64,000 bases of DNA, taken from positions 1-64,000 of the forward strand of contig JACKIB010000007.1 of NCBI GenBank assembly GCA_020638695.1, read 5' to 3'. The DNA is from Planctomycetota bacterium. GTDB lineage: Bacteria > Planctomycetota > UBA1135 > UBA2386. Below are positions 51,721 to 60,603 of the stretch, piece by piece; position 1 is the stretch's first letter; each line of letters starts with the position of its first letter. The position numbers and the translations under genes are program-made. Under the pieces are notes generated by a model. The model was given only the letters and a program-made list of their open reading frames with translations. It did no database searches and had not been told where the DNA came from.

Positions 51721-54700
51721 GTGATCTGCTCCACACTCACCTGCTTGCTCCTCGCCTGCCCGCAGCAGAGTCCCGCGCCCCAGCCGACGCGCAAGCCGAC
51801 ACCGAGCCAGGGCACGACCGGCGCGGTGGAAGAGCATCCGGAACAGGTGGTGACCCAGGCGGGCATGTTGCCGTCGAACACGATCGCGGTGGTGTCGCTG
51901 GCCCGCTTGGCGCGCCACGCCAACGCGCTCAAGACCACCGGGGCCGCCAAGCTCTTCGAGTCGGTGAACCGCTCGCTGCAGAGCGGCGCGCTGTTGCGCA
52001 ACCTCGACCAACTCGGGCTTCCCGAAGCCGATCTCTACGGACTGCTGACCGGCGGCTGCAGCCTGGCGCTACTCGGTGGCGAGACCGGCGGGCGGCTGCA
52101 CTGGCTGTTCGTCGCCAACCTGACCGGGCGCGCCGACCTGCTCGAGGCGGCCCTGCGCCGCAGCCACGAGACGATGAAGCGCCGCGGCGCGACGGTGCGC
52201 GGCGAGTTGGTGCTGAACACCAACGTCTGGACGGTCAGCAACATCGATGGCAGTCGGAATGCCTACACGGTGTTCCGCGACACGCTGATCGCCGCCGATG
52301 CTCCAAACCTCGTCGAGGACGCGATGCGCCGCAAGGCCGAGGGGCGCGAGAGCCTTCTGTCGTCCCGCGCATTCCTCCGCTACGTCACCCGCTGCAGTCG
52401 CGAGGGTGCGCCGTTCTGCACGCTGTTCGTGCAACCCCAGGCGGCGGTCGGCTCGGTGATCGAGAACGTCCCGGCGGAGTACCGCAGCAAGGCCGAAGCC
52501 GCGCTGCACAAACTCGATCTGCACCGCATCAGCGAGATCGGGCTCAGCGTCTACGCCAGCCGCAGCGAATTGCGCGAGTTCCTTTGGCTGGGCTACCCGC
52601 GGCCGCGTTCGGGGCTGATTGCCGCGCTCATGGAGCCCGGCACGACGCTCGACAAGCAGCAGTACAAGACCGTGGCGCCGGATGCGATCTCGGTCACGCT
52701 GGCGACGGTCAATTGGAAGCGCATCTGGGCGGAACTGGTCGAGGTCGGGCGCTCGTTCGACCTGACGATGCCGCAGCGCATCAAGACCTCGGTCGACAGC
52801 CTCGGGTCGCGCACCGGCGTCGACGTCGAACGCGATATCCTGGCTCTGCTCGGCGATCGGGTCACCTTCCAGCAGTTCAAGTCCACCAGCCGCGCGATGA
52901 GCAGCTGGTCGGCGACCGTCAAGCTGCACGACGGCTGGCGACTGCAGAACGCGATGGAGACGCTGAGCAAGCGCCTCAAGCTGCCGACCACCACGATCCA
53001 CGGCCAGCCGGCGTTGATCATCCCCGGCACCGGCCTGACCGCGAGTTCGTCGGCGCTGTTGTTCGTGCACAGCGACCACCTGGTGGCCGCGAGCTCGCCG
53101 GTGGTCGCCAGCCGCACCACCGACGCGATCGACCAAGGTGGACACTCGCGCATCCAGGAGATCCTGGCCGGGTTCCGTGACCCGCCGCTGGCGTTGAGCT
53201 GGTGCGACTGCGCGCAGTACGCCGAGATGTGGCTGACCAATCTCGGCGTCGAGTGGGGCCACCGGCACCTGATCGACAACTTGGTCAAGACCGCGTCGTC
53301 GATCGGTGGCGACATGGTGTCCGACACGGTGGCCAGCGACGAGGGGGTGACGATGCGCACCTGTTCGCCGTTCGGCAACGCCTACTTGACGCTGTCGGCG
53401 GCGTACCTGCTGCAGGTCCAGCTCGACCAACTCAACGGCGATCAGGGCTTCCTCACCACCTCGGAGTCGCCCGAGCAGCCACTCGGCCGCCTGATGCGCG
53501 AGATCATCGCCGCGGAATCCCGTTACCACGACGGCCCGGGGAACGGCCACTACGGTGCGCTGCGCGAACTGCTGTCGAGCGGCGCGCTCGACCCCAAGCA
53601 GCTGAAGAAGGTCGCCGGGATCGCCAAGCTCCAGCCGACCGAGCGCGGCGACACGTTCCGGGTCGGTGGCCACGTGCTGTGCGCCTACGTACTCGGCGCC
53701 CGCGGTCGCGGGTTCGTCGCCTTGCTGTGGCCGGCCGACAAGAAGACCGGAACCGTGTACGCCGCGGCCAACGACGGCGCGGTCTACAAGAACACGATCA
53801 TCGCCCACGCCGAGGGAATCGGTCGCTGCGACCCACGCGACTTCTTCCCGAAGAACCGCTTCCAGGGCAGTCCACAGTCGGGTTGGGAACAGCTGATCGT
53901 GCCGACGCTGCTCGCCGCCCCGGCCACCGGATCGGGCGAGACCACTGAAGACGACAAGGCGGCGCTGACCCTCTTGGCCAGTGCCGAGGAGACCGGCAAG
54001 GTCACCCAAGAGGTGATGTCGCTGCTCCGCTCGCGCAGCCCGACGGTCGTGATCCGCGCCATCTTCGTGCTCGGCAACCTCAAGCACCGGGATGCGGTGC
54101 CGATGCTGTGCGAGATCGTGCAGAAGCACGCCAAGACGTCGGTCAAGCGGCATGCGATGCGCGCCTTGCAGCTGATCCGCGACCCCCGTTCGGCGCGCAG
54201 TTCGATCGACGCGCTGATGTCCGCCGATCCGGTGTTGCGCACCCTGGCGGCACAGAACCTGGCGCGGCTGCGCGAGACGTCCGCTGCCGAGAAGCTGCTC
54301 GAAGTGCTCACCGTACAGAGCACCCCGGAAGCTCCGGACCACGTCGCGGCGCTGCTCGCGCTGGCGGACATCGGCAGGCCGGACACCCTCGTCCAGGCCG
54401 CAGCGGCGGTCCGCCGACCCGACAAGAGCAAGTCCGAGGCACTGGTCTACGTCTTCCAGACCCTGTCTCCGAAGCTCTCGCCACAAGACGAGTCCACCGT
54501 GTTGGTCTCGGTGCTCGGCCACGACAGCGAGCTGCTGCGCCGTTACGCAATCCAGCGGCTCGGCATCCTACGTATCCCGGGCACCGCACGGGCACTCGAA
54601 GGCCGCCTGGCCAAGGAGACCACCCTGCAAGGCACGGTGAAGGCTTCGTTGCGCGCGATACGCGGCTCGGAGGCGGGCACTCCGGACGCGCCGTGGGAGG

Positions 54701-55167
54701 CGACCAAGGCGCGCACCAAGCGGGCGTTCGAGACACTGGTTGCGTGGTGGCAGGGATTGCCGCGCAACCTGCAGTACGTGCTGCACGGGGTATTCGCGGC
54801 ATTCGCGGTGTTCCTCGCGCTGTTGCAGCGCTTCCGCCGGCGCCGCCGACTCGAGCGGGAGGGCGCGGCGATGGCCGCGATGGTCGCGCCGAGCATCGAG
54901 TTCGCCCGCGAGACCTATGCCCGCAACGTGCGCGTCGACGCGGAGGTGTACGGCGGCGGCGGCGAGCAGGGGTTGGAATACAGCGACGACTTCGCGTTGC
55001 CGCAGGACGTCGACGAAGTCGACGGGCCGTTCGACGAGCCGCAGGAGGAATCGTTGTACGAGGACGACGGCTTCGACGACGAGCTCGAGGTCGAGTACGA
55101 CGAAGAGCCGCGTCCGTCGTACTTCGCCCGCCAGTCGATCGACATCCAACCGCGCCGCAAGCGGTAG
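51721..55167 (+). CDS. Very large lipoprotein with DUF3352-like and HEAT-like regions
   Basis: A 1148-residue protein. GTG at 51721 opens a short signal with lipobox LLLAC (MICSTLTCLLLAC). Residues about 40-560 resemble the DUF3352 type (SNTIAVVSLARLARHANALK; WLFVANLTGRADLLEAAL; DAISVTLATVNWKRIWAELV; QPALIIPGTGL). Residues about 745-980 are HEAT-like helical repeats (VVIRAIFVLGNLKHRDAVPM; VKRHAMRALQLIRDPRSA; VLRTLAAQNLARLRETSA; RRYAIQRLGILRIPGTARAL). A transmembrane helix follows near 1025 (VLHGVFAAFAVFLALL), then a strongly acidic tail with Asp/Glu runs. The double anchoring (lipid and C-terminal helix) is unusual. Function unknown. It is convergent with leuS. Confidence 0.8.
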   Translation: MICSTLTCLLLACPQQSPAPQPTRKPTPSQGTTGAVEEHPEQVVTQAGMLPSNTIAVVSLARLARHANALKTTGAAKLFESVNRSLQSGALLRNLDQLGLPEADLYGLLTGGCSLALLGGETGGRLHWLFVANLTGRADLLEAALRRSHETMKRRGATVRGELVLNTNVWTVSNIDGSRNAYTVFRDTLIAADAPNLVEDAMRRKAEGRESLLSSRAFLRYVTRCSREGAPFCTLFVQPQAAVGSVIENVPAEYRSKAEAALHKLDLHRISEIGLSVYASRSELREFLWLGYPRPRSGLIAALMEPGTTLDKQQYKTVAPDAISVTLATVNWKRIWAELVEVGRSFDLTMPQRIKTSVDSLGSRTGVDVERDILALLGDRVTFQQFKSTSRAMSSWSATVKLHDGWRLQNAMETLSKRLKLPTTTIHGQPALIIPGTGLTASSSALLFVHSDHLVAASSPVVASRTTDAIDQGGHSRIQEILAGFRDPPLALSWCDCAQYAEMWLTNLGVEWGHRHLIDNLVKTASSIGGDMVSDTVASDEGVTMRTCSPFGNAYLTLSAAYLLQVQLDQLNGDQGFLTTSESPEQPLGRLMREIIAAESRYHDGPGNGHYGALRELLSSGALDPKQLKKVAGIAKLQPTERGDTFRVGGHVLCAYVLGARGRGFVALLWPADKKTGTVYAAANDGAVYKNTIIAHAEGIGRCDPRDFFPKNRFQGSPQSGWEQLIVPTLLAAPATGSGETTEDDKAALTLLASAEETGKVTQEVMSLLRSRSPTVVIRAIFVLGNLKHRDAVPMLCEIVQKHAKTSVKRHAMRALQLIRDPRSARSSIDALMSADPVLRTLAAQNLARLRETSAAEKLLEVLTVQSTPEAPDHVAALLALADIGRPDTLVQAAAAVRRPDKSKSEALVYVFQTLSPKLSPQDESTVLVSVLGHDSELLRRYAIQRLGILRIPGTARALEGRLAKETTLQGTVKASLRAIRGSEAGTPDAPWEATKARTKRAFETLVAWWQGLPRNLQYVLHGVFAAFAVFLALLQRFRRRRRLEREGAAMAAMVAPSIEFARETYARNVRVDAEVYGGGGEQGLEYSDDFALPQDVDEVDGPFDEPQEESLYEDDGFDDELEVEYDEEPRPSYFARQSIDIQPRRKR

Positions 55168-55251
55168 ATCCACCCGGGTCCGGCCCGCGACACTCGCGAC
55201 GGGTTTCGGCCGGTGACGAGGCGGAACGTGCTTCGGCGACCTACCGATCGA

Positions 55252-57855
55252 CTACTTCACCACGAAGTTCACCAACCGACCGGGGACCACGATCTCCTTG
55301 ACGATGGTCTTGCCGGTGAGGTGCTCGGCAACCGCCTCACGGGCCGCGGCGAGGACATCGGCATCCGCACTACCGTTGGGCACCACGATGCGGCCGCGCA
55401 ACTTGCCGAGCACTTGCACGACCAGCTCGACGTCGTCGTCGACCAACTGGGCGGGGTCGACCTCCGGCCAGACCGCGAGGCTCGCGTCACCTGGCAGACC
55501 GAGCCGAGACCACAGCTCTTCGGTGAGGTGCGGGGCGAACGGGTTGAGAACACCGAGGAAACGCGCGATCTGTGAGCGCGACAGAGCATCCTGCGCCTTC
55601 GTCGCCTCGTTGACCCAGACGATCATCGCGGCGATCGCAGTGTTGAAGGCGAGCTTGTCGATGTCGCCGGTCACCTTGTGGACGGTGCGGTGCAGCAACC
55701 GCTCGAGCGCCGGGTCCGCGGCCTGTTCGGTTCGCAGGTTGGGCCGCAGGTCCACACCCTCCTCTTTGGGCACCACCAGTCGCCACACGCGGTTGAGGAA
55801 GCGGTGCACTCCGGCGACGTCCTTGGTGTTCCACGGCTTGGGGTCGGCGAGCGGCCCCATGTACATCTCGTACAGCCGCAGCGTGTCGGCGCCGAAGTTG
55901 TGGATCACGTCGTCCGGGTTGACCACGTTCTTCAGCGTCTTCGACATCTTGGCGACCACGCGCGTCAACGGCTCGCCGCTGTCCTTGTGACGGAACTCGC
56001 CGTCCGCGACTTCCTCCGCCTGATCCACCGCCACGGTGGCCCCGCGGGCATCCTGGTAGGCGAACGACAGGATCATTCCCTGGTTGTAGAGCTTCTGGAA
56101 CGGCTCGGTGGTCGACACCACGCCGAGGTCGAACAGCACCTTGTGCCAGAAGCGCGCATAGAGCAGGTGCAGCACCGCATGCTCCGTGCCGCCGATGTAG
56201 AGGTCGACCGGACCCCAGTAGCGCTCCACTTCCGGAGCGACCAGCGCGGTCTCGTTGCGCGGGTCCATGAACCGGAGGTAGTACCAGCACGACCCCGCCC
56301 AGTTGGGCATCGTGTTGGTCTCGCGCCGCGCCGGCCGGCCGGCGGAATCGGTGGCGCGCAGCCATTCGGTCGCCTTGGCCAACGGCGGTTCGGCCTTGCC
56401 GCTCGGCGCGAACTCGCTCATCGCCGGGAGCTCGACCGGCAGCTGGTCGTCGGGCACCAACTCGATGGAGCCATCCTCGCAGTGCAGCACCGGGAACGGT
56501 TCACCCCAGTAGCGTTGCCGTGAGAACAGCCAATCGCGCAGGCGGTAGGTCACCTTCGCCGCGCCGCGACCGCGCGCCTCGAGCCAGCCCGTGACCGCCT
56601 GCTTCGCCGCGGCGAGATCCATGCCGGCCAGATCGAGATCGTCGTTGCTCGAGTGGATGTAGTCGGCTGGCCCGCTCCAACACTCGGCACCGCTGCGGAT
56701 CCGCGCGTCGCGCTCCGGATCACCGGTGTCGGCGGCGAAGATCGGCGGGATCGGCAGACCGAACACGCCAGCGAATCGCGCATCCCGCTCGTCGCCCGCG
56801 GGCACTGCCATGATCGCCCCGGTGCCGTAGGTGACGATCACGTAGTCGGCGATCCACACCGGCAGGCGGGCCCGCGGATCGTCCTCCGGGTAGAGCGGGT
56901 TCAGCGCGTAGGCGCCGGTCCACACCCCGGTCATCTCCTTGGCCAGATCGGTGCGGTCCAGCTCGCTCTTGGCCGCGGCCTGCGCCTGGTAGTCCGCCAC
57001 CGCCTGCCGCTGCGCGTCCGTGGTGATCTGCGCGACCAGCGGGTGTTCGGGGGCGAGCACCATGAACGACGCGCCGAACAGCGTGTCCGGTCGAGTGGTG
57101 AACACGCGGATGCGCACCTCGTGCCCGACCACGTCGAACTCGGCCTCCGCACCTTCGCTGCGGCCGATCCACTCGCGCTGCATCGTCTTGACCGACTCCG
57201 GCCAGTCGAGCCCGTCGAGGTCGTCGAGCAACCGCTGGGCGTACGCCGTGATGCGCAGCATCCACTGCTTCAGCGGCCGGCGAACGCACGGGAAGTCACC
57301 CCGCTCGCTGCGGCCATCGATCACTTCCTCGTTCGCCAGCACGGTGCCGAGCTGCTCGCACCACCACACCGGCACCTCGGCCAGATAGGCCAACCCGCGC
57401 TCGTAGAGGCGCGCGAAGATCCACTGGGTCCAGCGCACGTAGCGCGGATGCGTGGTGCTCAACTCGCGGCTCCAGTCGTAGCTGAAGCCCAGTGCCTTGA
57501 GCTGACGACGGAAGTTGTCGATGTTGGCGTTGGTCGAGACGTTCGGGTGCGTGCCGGTCTGGATCGCGTACTGCTCGGCCGGCAGCCCGAACGCGTCCCA
57601 CCCCATCGGGTGCAACACGTTGAAGCCCTGCTTGCGGCGCGCCCGGGCGAGGATGTCGGTCGCGGTGTAGCCCTCGGGATGGCCGACGTGCAGTCCGGCT
57701 CCGGACGGGTAGGGGAACATGTCCAGCACGTAGTACTTCGGCTGATCGGGGTCGAAGTCCGGATCACCCGGGTTCCGCGCGCGGAACGTCTGTTGTTCAT
57801 CCCAGCGCGCCTGCCAGCGCGGCTCGATCTCCTGCGGGTCGTAGCTCTTGCTCAT
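55252..57855 (-). CDS. leuS: Leucyl-tRNA synthetase
   Basis: An 867-residue class I synthetase that charges tRNA-Leu. HIGH-type motif in YPSGAGLHVGHPEGYTATD (about 48-66), editing domain (FTTRPDTLFGASFMVLAPEH ... YGTGAIMAVPAGDERD), and KMSKS-type motif AKMSKTLKNVVNPDD (about 634-648), where the final Ser is Thr. The C-terminal anticodon and VPGRLVNFVVK end are complete. ATG at 57855 matches homologue length. The Thr substitution is conservative and probably active. Divergent from the small membrane protein at 57979. Confidence 0.97.
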   Translation of the reverse strand: MSKSYDPQEIEPRWQARWDEQQTFRARNPGDPDFDPDQPKYYVLDMFPYPSGAGLHVGHPEGYTATDILARARRKQGFNVLHPMGWDAFGLPAEQYAIQTGTHPNVSTNANIDNFRRQLKALGFSYDWSRELSTTHPRYVRWTQWIFARLYERGLAYLAEVPVWWCEQLGTVLANEEVIDGRSERGDFPCVRRPLKQWMLRITAYAQRLLDDLDGLDWPESVKTMQREWIGRSEGAEAEFDVVGHEVRIRVFTTRPDTLFGASFMVLAPEHPLVAQITTDAQRQAVADYQAQAAAKSELDRTDLAKEMTGVWTGAYALNPLYPEDDPRARLPVWIADYVIVTYGTGAIMAVPAGDERDARFAGVFGLPIPPIFAADTGDPERDARIRSGAECWSGPADYIHSSNDDLDLAGMDLAAAKQAVTGWLEARGRGAAKVTYRLRDWLFSRQRYWGEPFPVLHCEDGSIELVPDDQLPVELPAMSEFAPSGKAEPPLAKATEWLRATDSAGRPARRETNTMPNWAGSCWYYLRFMDPRNETALVAPEVERYWGPVDLYIGGTEHAVLHLLYARFWHKVLFDLGVVSTTEPFQKLYNQGMILSFAYQDARGATVAVDQAEEVADGEFRHKDSGEPLTRVVAKMSKTLKNVVNPDDVIHNFGADTLRLYEMYMGPLADPKPWNTKDVAGVHRFLNRVWRLVVPKEEGVDLRPNLRTEQAADPALERLLHRTVHKVTGDIDKLAFNTAIAAMIVWVNEATKAQDALSRSQIARFLGVLNPFAPHLTEELWSRLGLPGDASLAVWPEVDPAQLVDDDVELVVQVLGKLRGRIVVPNGSADADVLAAAREAVAEHLTGKTIVKEIVVPGRLVNFVVK

Positions 57856-57978
57856 GTCGGGCTCTGGTGCGGGGCCGCAGTATCGCACTGCACGGGTGGC
57901 GTTCCACTGCCGAGGGTGAATCCGACCCCGACCGCAACACGCGGGGCGACGCGGCGGCGCGCCAGCTACCATCGCCGC

Positions 57979-58257
57979 ATGATCCACATCGGCGACCGCG
58001 CGTTCCACCTGCTGCTCGGCGCCCTGCTGCTGGTGTCGCTGGCGAGCGACCAGCAGGAATGGGCCGGGTGGCGCACCGGACGGGTCGGCATCGTGACGCT
58101 CGCGCTGGCGATGGTCTGGCTGTGGACCAACGCGTTGGAGGGGTTTCGGCGCCGGGACGAAGCCGCCCGGGTGCTGCACAACCGCCTGGCCGACGCCGAG
58201 CAGCGACTCGACGAGCTCGCCCAACGGGATCGCGCGCGCCGCGCCCCGCCCCTCTGA
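57979..58257 (+). CDS. Small membrane protein with coiled tail
   Basis: A 92-residue protein: two hydrophobic segments (AFHLLLGALLLVSLA; VGIVTLALAMVWLWTNALEG) then a charged helix (RVLHNRLADAEQRLDELAQR) likely to form a coiled coil in the cytoplasm. No family recognised. ATG at 57979. It is divergent from leuS with about 120 bases between starts and convergent with the methyltransferase gene. Confidence 0.65.
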   Translation: MIHIGDRAFHLLLGALLLVSLASDQQEWAGWRTGRVGIVTLALAMVWLWTNALEGFRRRDEAARVLHNRLADAEQRLDELAQRDRARRAPPL

Positions 58258-58266
58258 CCGAGCGGA

Positions 58267-58896
58267 CTACTTGGTGTAGCTCAGCACGTACGCCGGCGGC
58301 ACGTTGCGCAGGACGGGGACCGAGCGCACGTAGCCGTGGAACCGCTTCGCCATCAGCCGGCGGAAGCGACGCGCAGCGGGGAGCGGGTAGGCGTGCACGT
58401 ACTGGAAGGTCCGGAACTCGCCGTCGTCGGCCAGCACCCGGTAGGTGCCGCGAACCACCGCCGCCTGGATCGAGGTCGGCAGTGAGGCGAACGGCAGGCC
58501 GGAGATGATCGCCCTGGCCTGTCGGTGCCCGCGCTCGTCCAAGATCTTCACCACGTCGGCGACGGAACCGAGGTGGAACGCGAGGTCCGGGAAGCGATGG
58601 CTCAGCGTGGCGTGGAACTCCGGATCGAGCTCGATGCCCAGGTAGTCGATACCGCGGTGCACCAAGTCCAGCTTCGCCAGCGCCTGGGTCATCGGCCCGG
58701 TGCCGGGGCCGTACTCCACCACCAGGTCGCCGCGCTGCAACCGCAGATCGCGGACCATCATGTAGGCGAGGTACCGCGAACTCGGCAACACCGCCCCCAC
58801 CGAGGTCGGACTGCTGAGGAACCGTCCGACGAAGCGCACGCTGTCGCCGAGTGCGGAGCCGGCGCGCGGCACAGGAAGAGGTTTGGTGTCAGTCAT
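58267..58896 (-). CDS. SAM-dependent methyltransferase, phospholipid N-methyltransferase-like
   Basis: A 209-residue enzyme. The SAM site is LVVEYGPGTGPMTQALAKL (about 57-75), with IDYLGIELDPEFHATLSHRF and AIISGLPFASLP further on. The opening FVGRFLSSPTSVGAVLPSSR and the GLPF motif are typical of the PmtA/LigA-type phospholipid or rRNA adenine dimethylase-like group. A likely role is methylation of phosphatidylethanolamine or a related lipid; not proven. The ATG at 58896 overlaps the ferredoxin stop (ATGA), so the two are co-translated. Confidence 0.85.
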   Translation of the reverse strand: MTDTKPLPVPRAGSALGDSVRFVGRFLSSPTSVGAVLPSSRYLAYMMVRDLRLQRGDLVVEYGPGTGPMTQALAKLDLVHRGIDYLGIELDPEFHATLSHRFPDLAFHLGSVADVVKILDERGHRQARAIISGLPFASLPTSIQAAVVRGTYRVLADDGEFRTFQYVHAYPLPAARRFRRLMAKRFHGYVRSVPVLRNVPPAYVLSYTK

Positions 58897-59192
58897 CAGA
58901 ACGCGTCCACCCGCACGTGGACGGGGCCGCGGAGAATCCGTGCCGAACAGGACAAACGAAACCCGGAATCCAGCCCCATGCGCTCCAGCGTGCCACGCTC
59001 GTGCTCTTCGGGCACCGAGAGACCGGCCTCGCCGACGAGGATCGCCACGGCGTCGGTGCCACACATTCCCGCGGTGCAGCCCGTGACGATTTCGACTCCG
59101 GCGGCCTCGCTGGCCGACAAGATGGTCGCCCCGGGCGACACGAACACGCGCGTCGCGGAGGGCTCGAACACGACCTCGACTCGGTCGTCCAT
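58896..59192 (-). CDS. 2Fe-2S ferredoxin-like protein with Asp in place of one Cys ligand
   Basis: A 98-residue plant-type ferredoxin fold. Cluster region GCTAGMCGTD has Cys39 and Cys44; the third position, normally Cys, is Asp47; a fourth ligand candidate is Cys82 (RLSCSAR). This CG-T/A-D variant is found in a subgroup of bacterial ferredoxin-like domains, so it is probably functional with Asp or another ligand. It is encoded first in a two-gene unit with the methyltransferase, an unusual pairing. ATG at 59192; the open frame upstream is not protein-like. Confidence 0.8.
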   Translation of the reverse strand: MDDRVEVVFEPSATRVFVSPGATILSASEAAGVEIVTGCTAGMCGTDAVAILVGEAGLSVPEEHERGTLERMGLDSGFRLSCSARILRGPVHVRVDAF

Positions 59193-59400
59193 TGCCGAGC
59201 ACCATAGCCGCGCCAACCGCTGAGGCCGCGGGGAATGGGCGGAACTTGCGGTGCCGCGGCTCGCGCGCGGCACGAGGCCCCACGCGACCGGCGCGATCCA
59301 CGACGCCCGCGGCGGGTAGTGCGAGTGCAGCGGGACGGTCACGAGGAGCCGGGCCGGGCTGGCACCCGCAGCGGTCCTTGCGGCACAATGTCCCTCAGTC

Positions 59401-60039
59401 ATGAGGGAACCGAAGCTCGACCCGGATCGACCGCGAAGCACGTTGCACCACGTGGAGTCCGCCCGGGCTGGCGACGAATCGGCGTGGGACCGGTTGGTGG
59501 TGAAGATCGGCGAGGAAGTCGATCGGTTGGTCGGACCGCGCGACCTCCCCCCGCAGCACGATCGCGACGACCTGCTGCAGGCGGTCGCGTTCGGCGTGTT
59601 CCGCTCCATCGACCGGTTCGAGGCTCACCACGACGACTCGTTCCGTGCCTACGTCCGCTCCATCGTGCGCCATCGCGTGACCGACCTGTGGCGCCGTGCC
59701 CGCGCGCAGGCGCGCCGCGGCGACGCCCTGCCGAAGTTCGGTCCGGACGACTCCGAGCTGCCGGAGTTCTGCCTCGACCGCGAGGACGACCGTGCGCGCC
59801 GCCCGATCAGCCTGATCGAGGCGCAGGAAATCGAGGAGCGGCTGCGCGCGGTCACCAGCCAACTCACGCCGCGGCACCAGGACGTGCTGCGGCTGCGCGA
59901 GGACGAGGGGCTCGACTACGAGAAGATCGCGCCGCTGGTCGGGTTGGAGAATGCAGCGACCGCACGCGGGCTCTACGCCTACGCCAAGAACCGGCGTGCC
60001 GCGCTGATGCGCAACTACTTCGACGGCACGGCGGAGTGA
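59401..60039 (+). CDS. ECF-type RNA polymerase sigma factor
   Basis: A 212-residue sigma-70-family protein. Region 2: ESAWDRLVVKIGEEVDRLVG, DDLLQAVAFGVFRSIDRFEA, FRAYVRSIVRHRVTDLWRR (about 80-98). Region 4: RHQDVLRLREDEGLDYEKIA with LENAATARGLYAYAKNRRAA (about 160-205), the helix-turn-helix for the -35 element. Start ATG at 59401. No anti-sigma factor is adjacent; planctomycete ECF sigmas of this type often stand alone or near Ser/Thr kinases, and such a kinase lies a few genes away. Confidence 0.9.
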   Translation: MREPKLDPDRPRSTLHHVESARAGDESAWDRLVVKIGEEVDRLVGPRDLPPQHDRDDLLQAVAFGVFRSIDRFEAHHDDSFRAYVRSIVRHRVTDLWRRARAQARRGDALPKFGPDDSELPEFCLDREDDRARRPISLIEAQEIEERLRAVTSQLTPRHQDVLRLREDEGLDYEKIAPLVGLENAATARGLYAYAKNRRAALMRNYFDGTAE

Positions 60040-60150
60040 GGATCGGCCGATCCTGCTCGCAGCGTGAGTGGCTCGTCGCCGAAGCTCGGCGCGCGAATCC
60101 GCACCCGAAAGTGTGATGCGTCGGTAGGCAGGTGCGCCGCCCCACCCGAC

Positions 60151-60600
60151 TCATCTCGGGTGCCGGAAGTACTCGCGCGGAATGCGATCGAGCACCGTGT
60201 TGACCGCGCGAACACAGGCGCGGCGCACCGCGACGTAGCGGACGCTCGCCGTCGAACGACCGGCGCCGGTGGCCTCGGCCACCATCACGTTCGCCTTGGC
60301 GTCCCAGAACTCGATCAGGAACCGACAGCTCTTCGGCAGTCCGGTGGGTCCATCCAACCAGCACGCCACGTGTAGCTCGGCGCCGTCCCGCACCCCCTGC
60401 ACGCGGAATGCCCCGGTTCGACTCAGGGTCTGCCGCAGGTAGGCTCCCGTGAGCGAAGTGTCGGACACGAACACCGACGCCCGCCCGCCCGGCGGCACCC
60501 GCAACCGATCCTCCGTGTCGTCCCAGGCACAGCCGGCGCTGCTCACCGCGATCGTGAGCAAGGCGGCCGCGGACGCGCGACGCGCAGATGCGCGGGTCAC
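60151..60600 (-). CDS. Small lipoprotein, paralogue of the next gene
   Basis: A 149-residue lipoprotein; GTG at 60600 starts a signal with lipobox SSAGC. The C-terminal third, RRACVRAVNTVLDRIPREYF, matches the end of the 259-residue lipoprotein just upstream (RRACVRAVNNLLTRVPASYF), as do GAFRV-x-G and a FWDAKAN/WDPKAN strand. Function unknown. It is 3 bases downstream of that gene, so the two are co-transcribed. Confidence 0.75.
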   Translation of the reverse strand: MTRASARRASAAALLTIAVSSAGCAWDDTEDRLRVPPGGRASVFVSDTSLTGAYLRQTLSRTGAFRVQGVRDGAELHVACWLDGPTGLPKSCRFLIEFWDAKANVMVAEATGAGRSTASVRYVAVRRACVRAVNTVLDRIPREYFRHPR

Positions 60601-60603
60601 CCG

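Noticed and set aside
59220..59400. Possible further copy of the MITE-like repeat
   Set aside because: Shares only short GC-rich words with the family and lacks the GCCCGGACTA tip.
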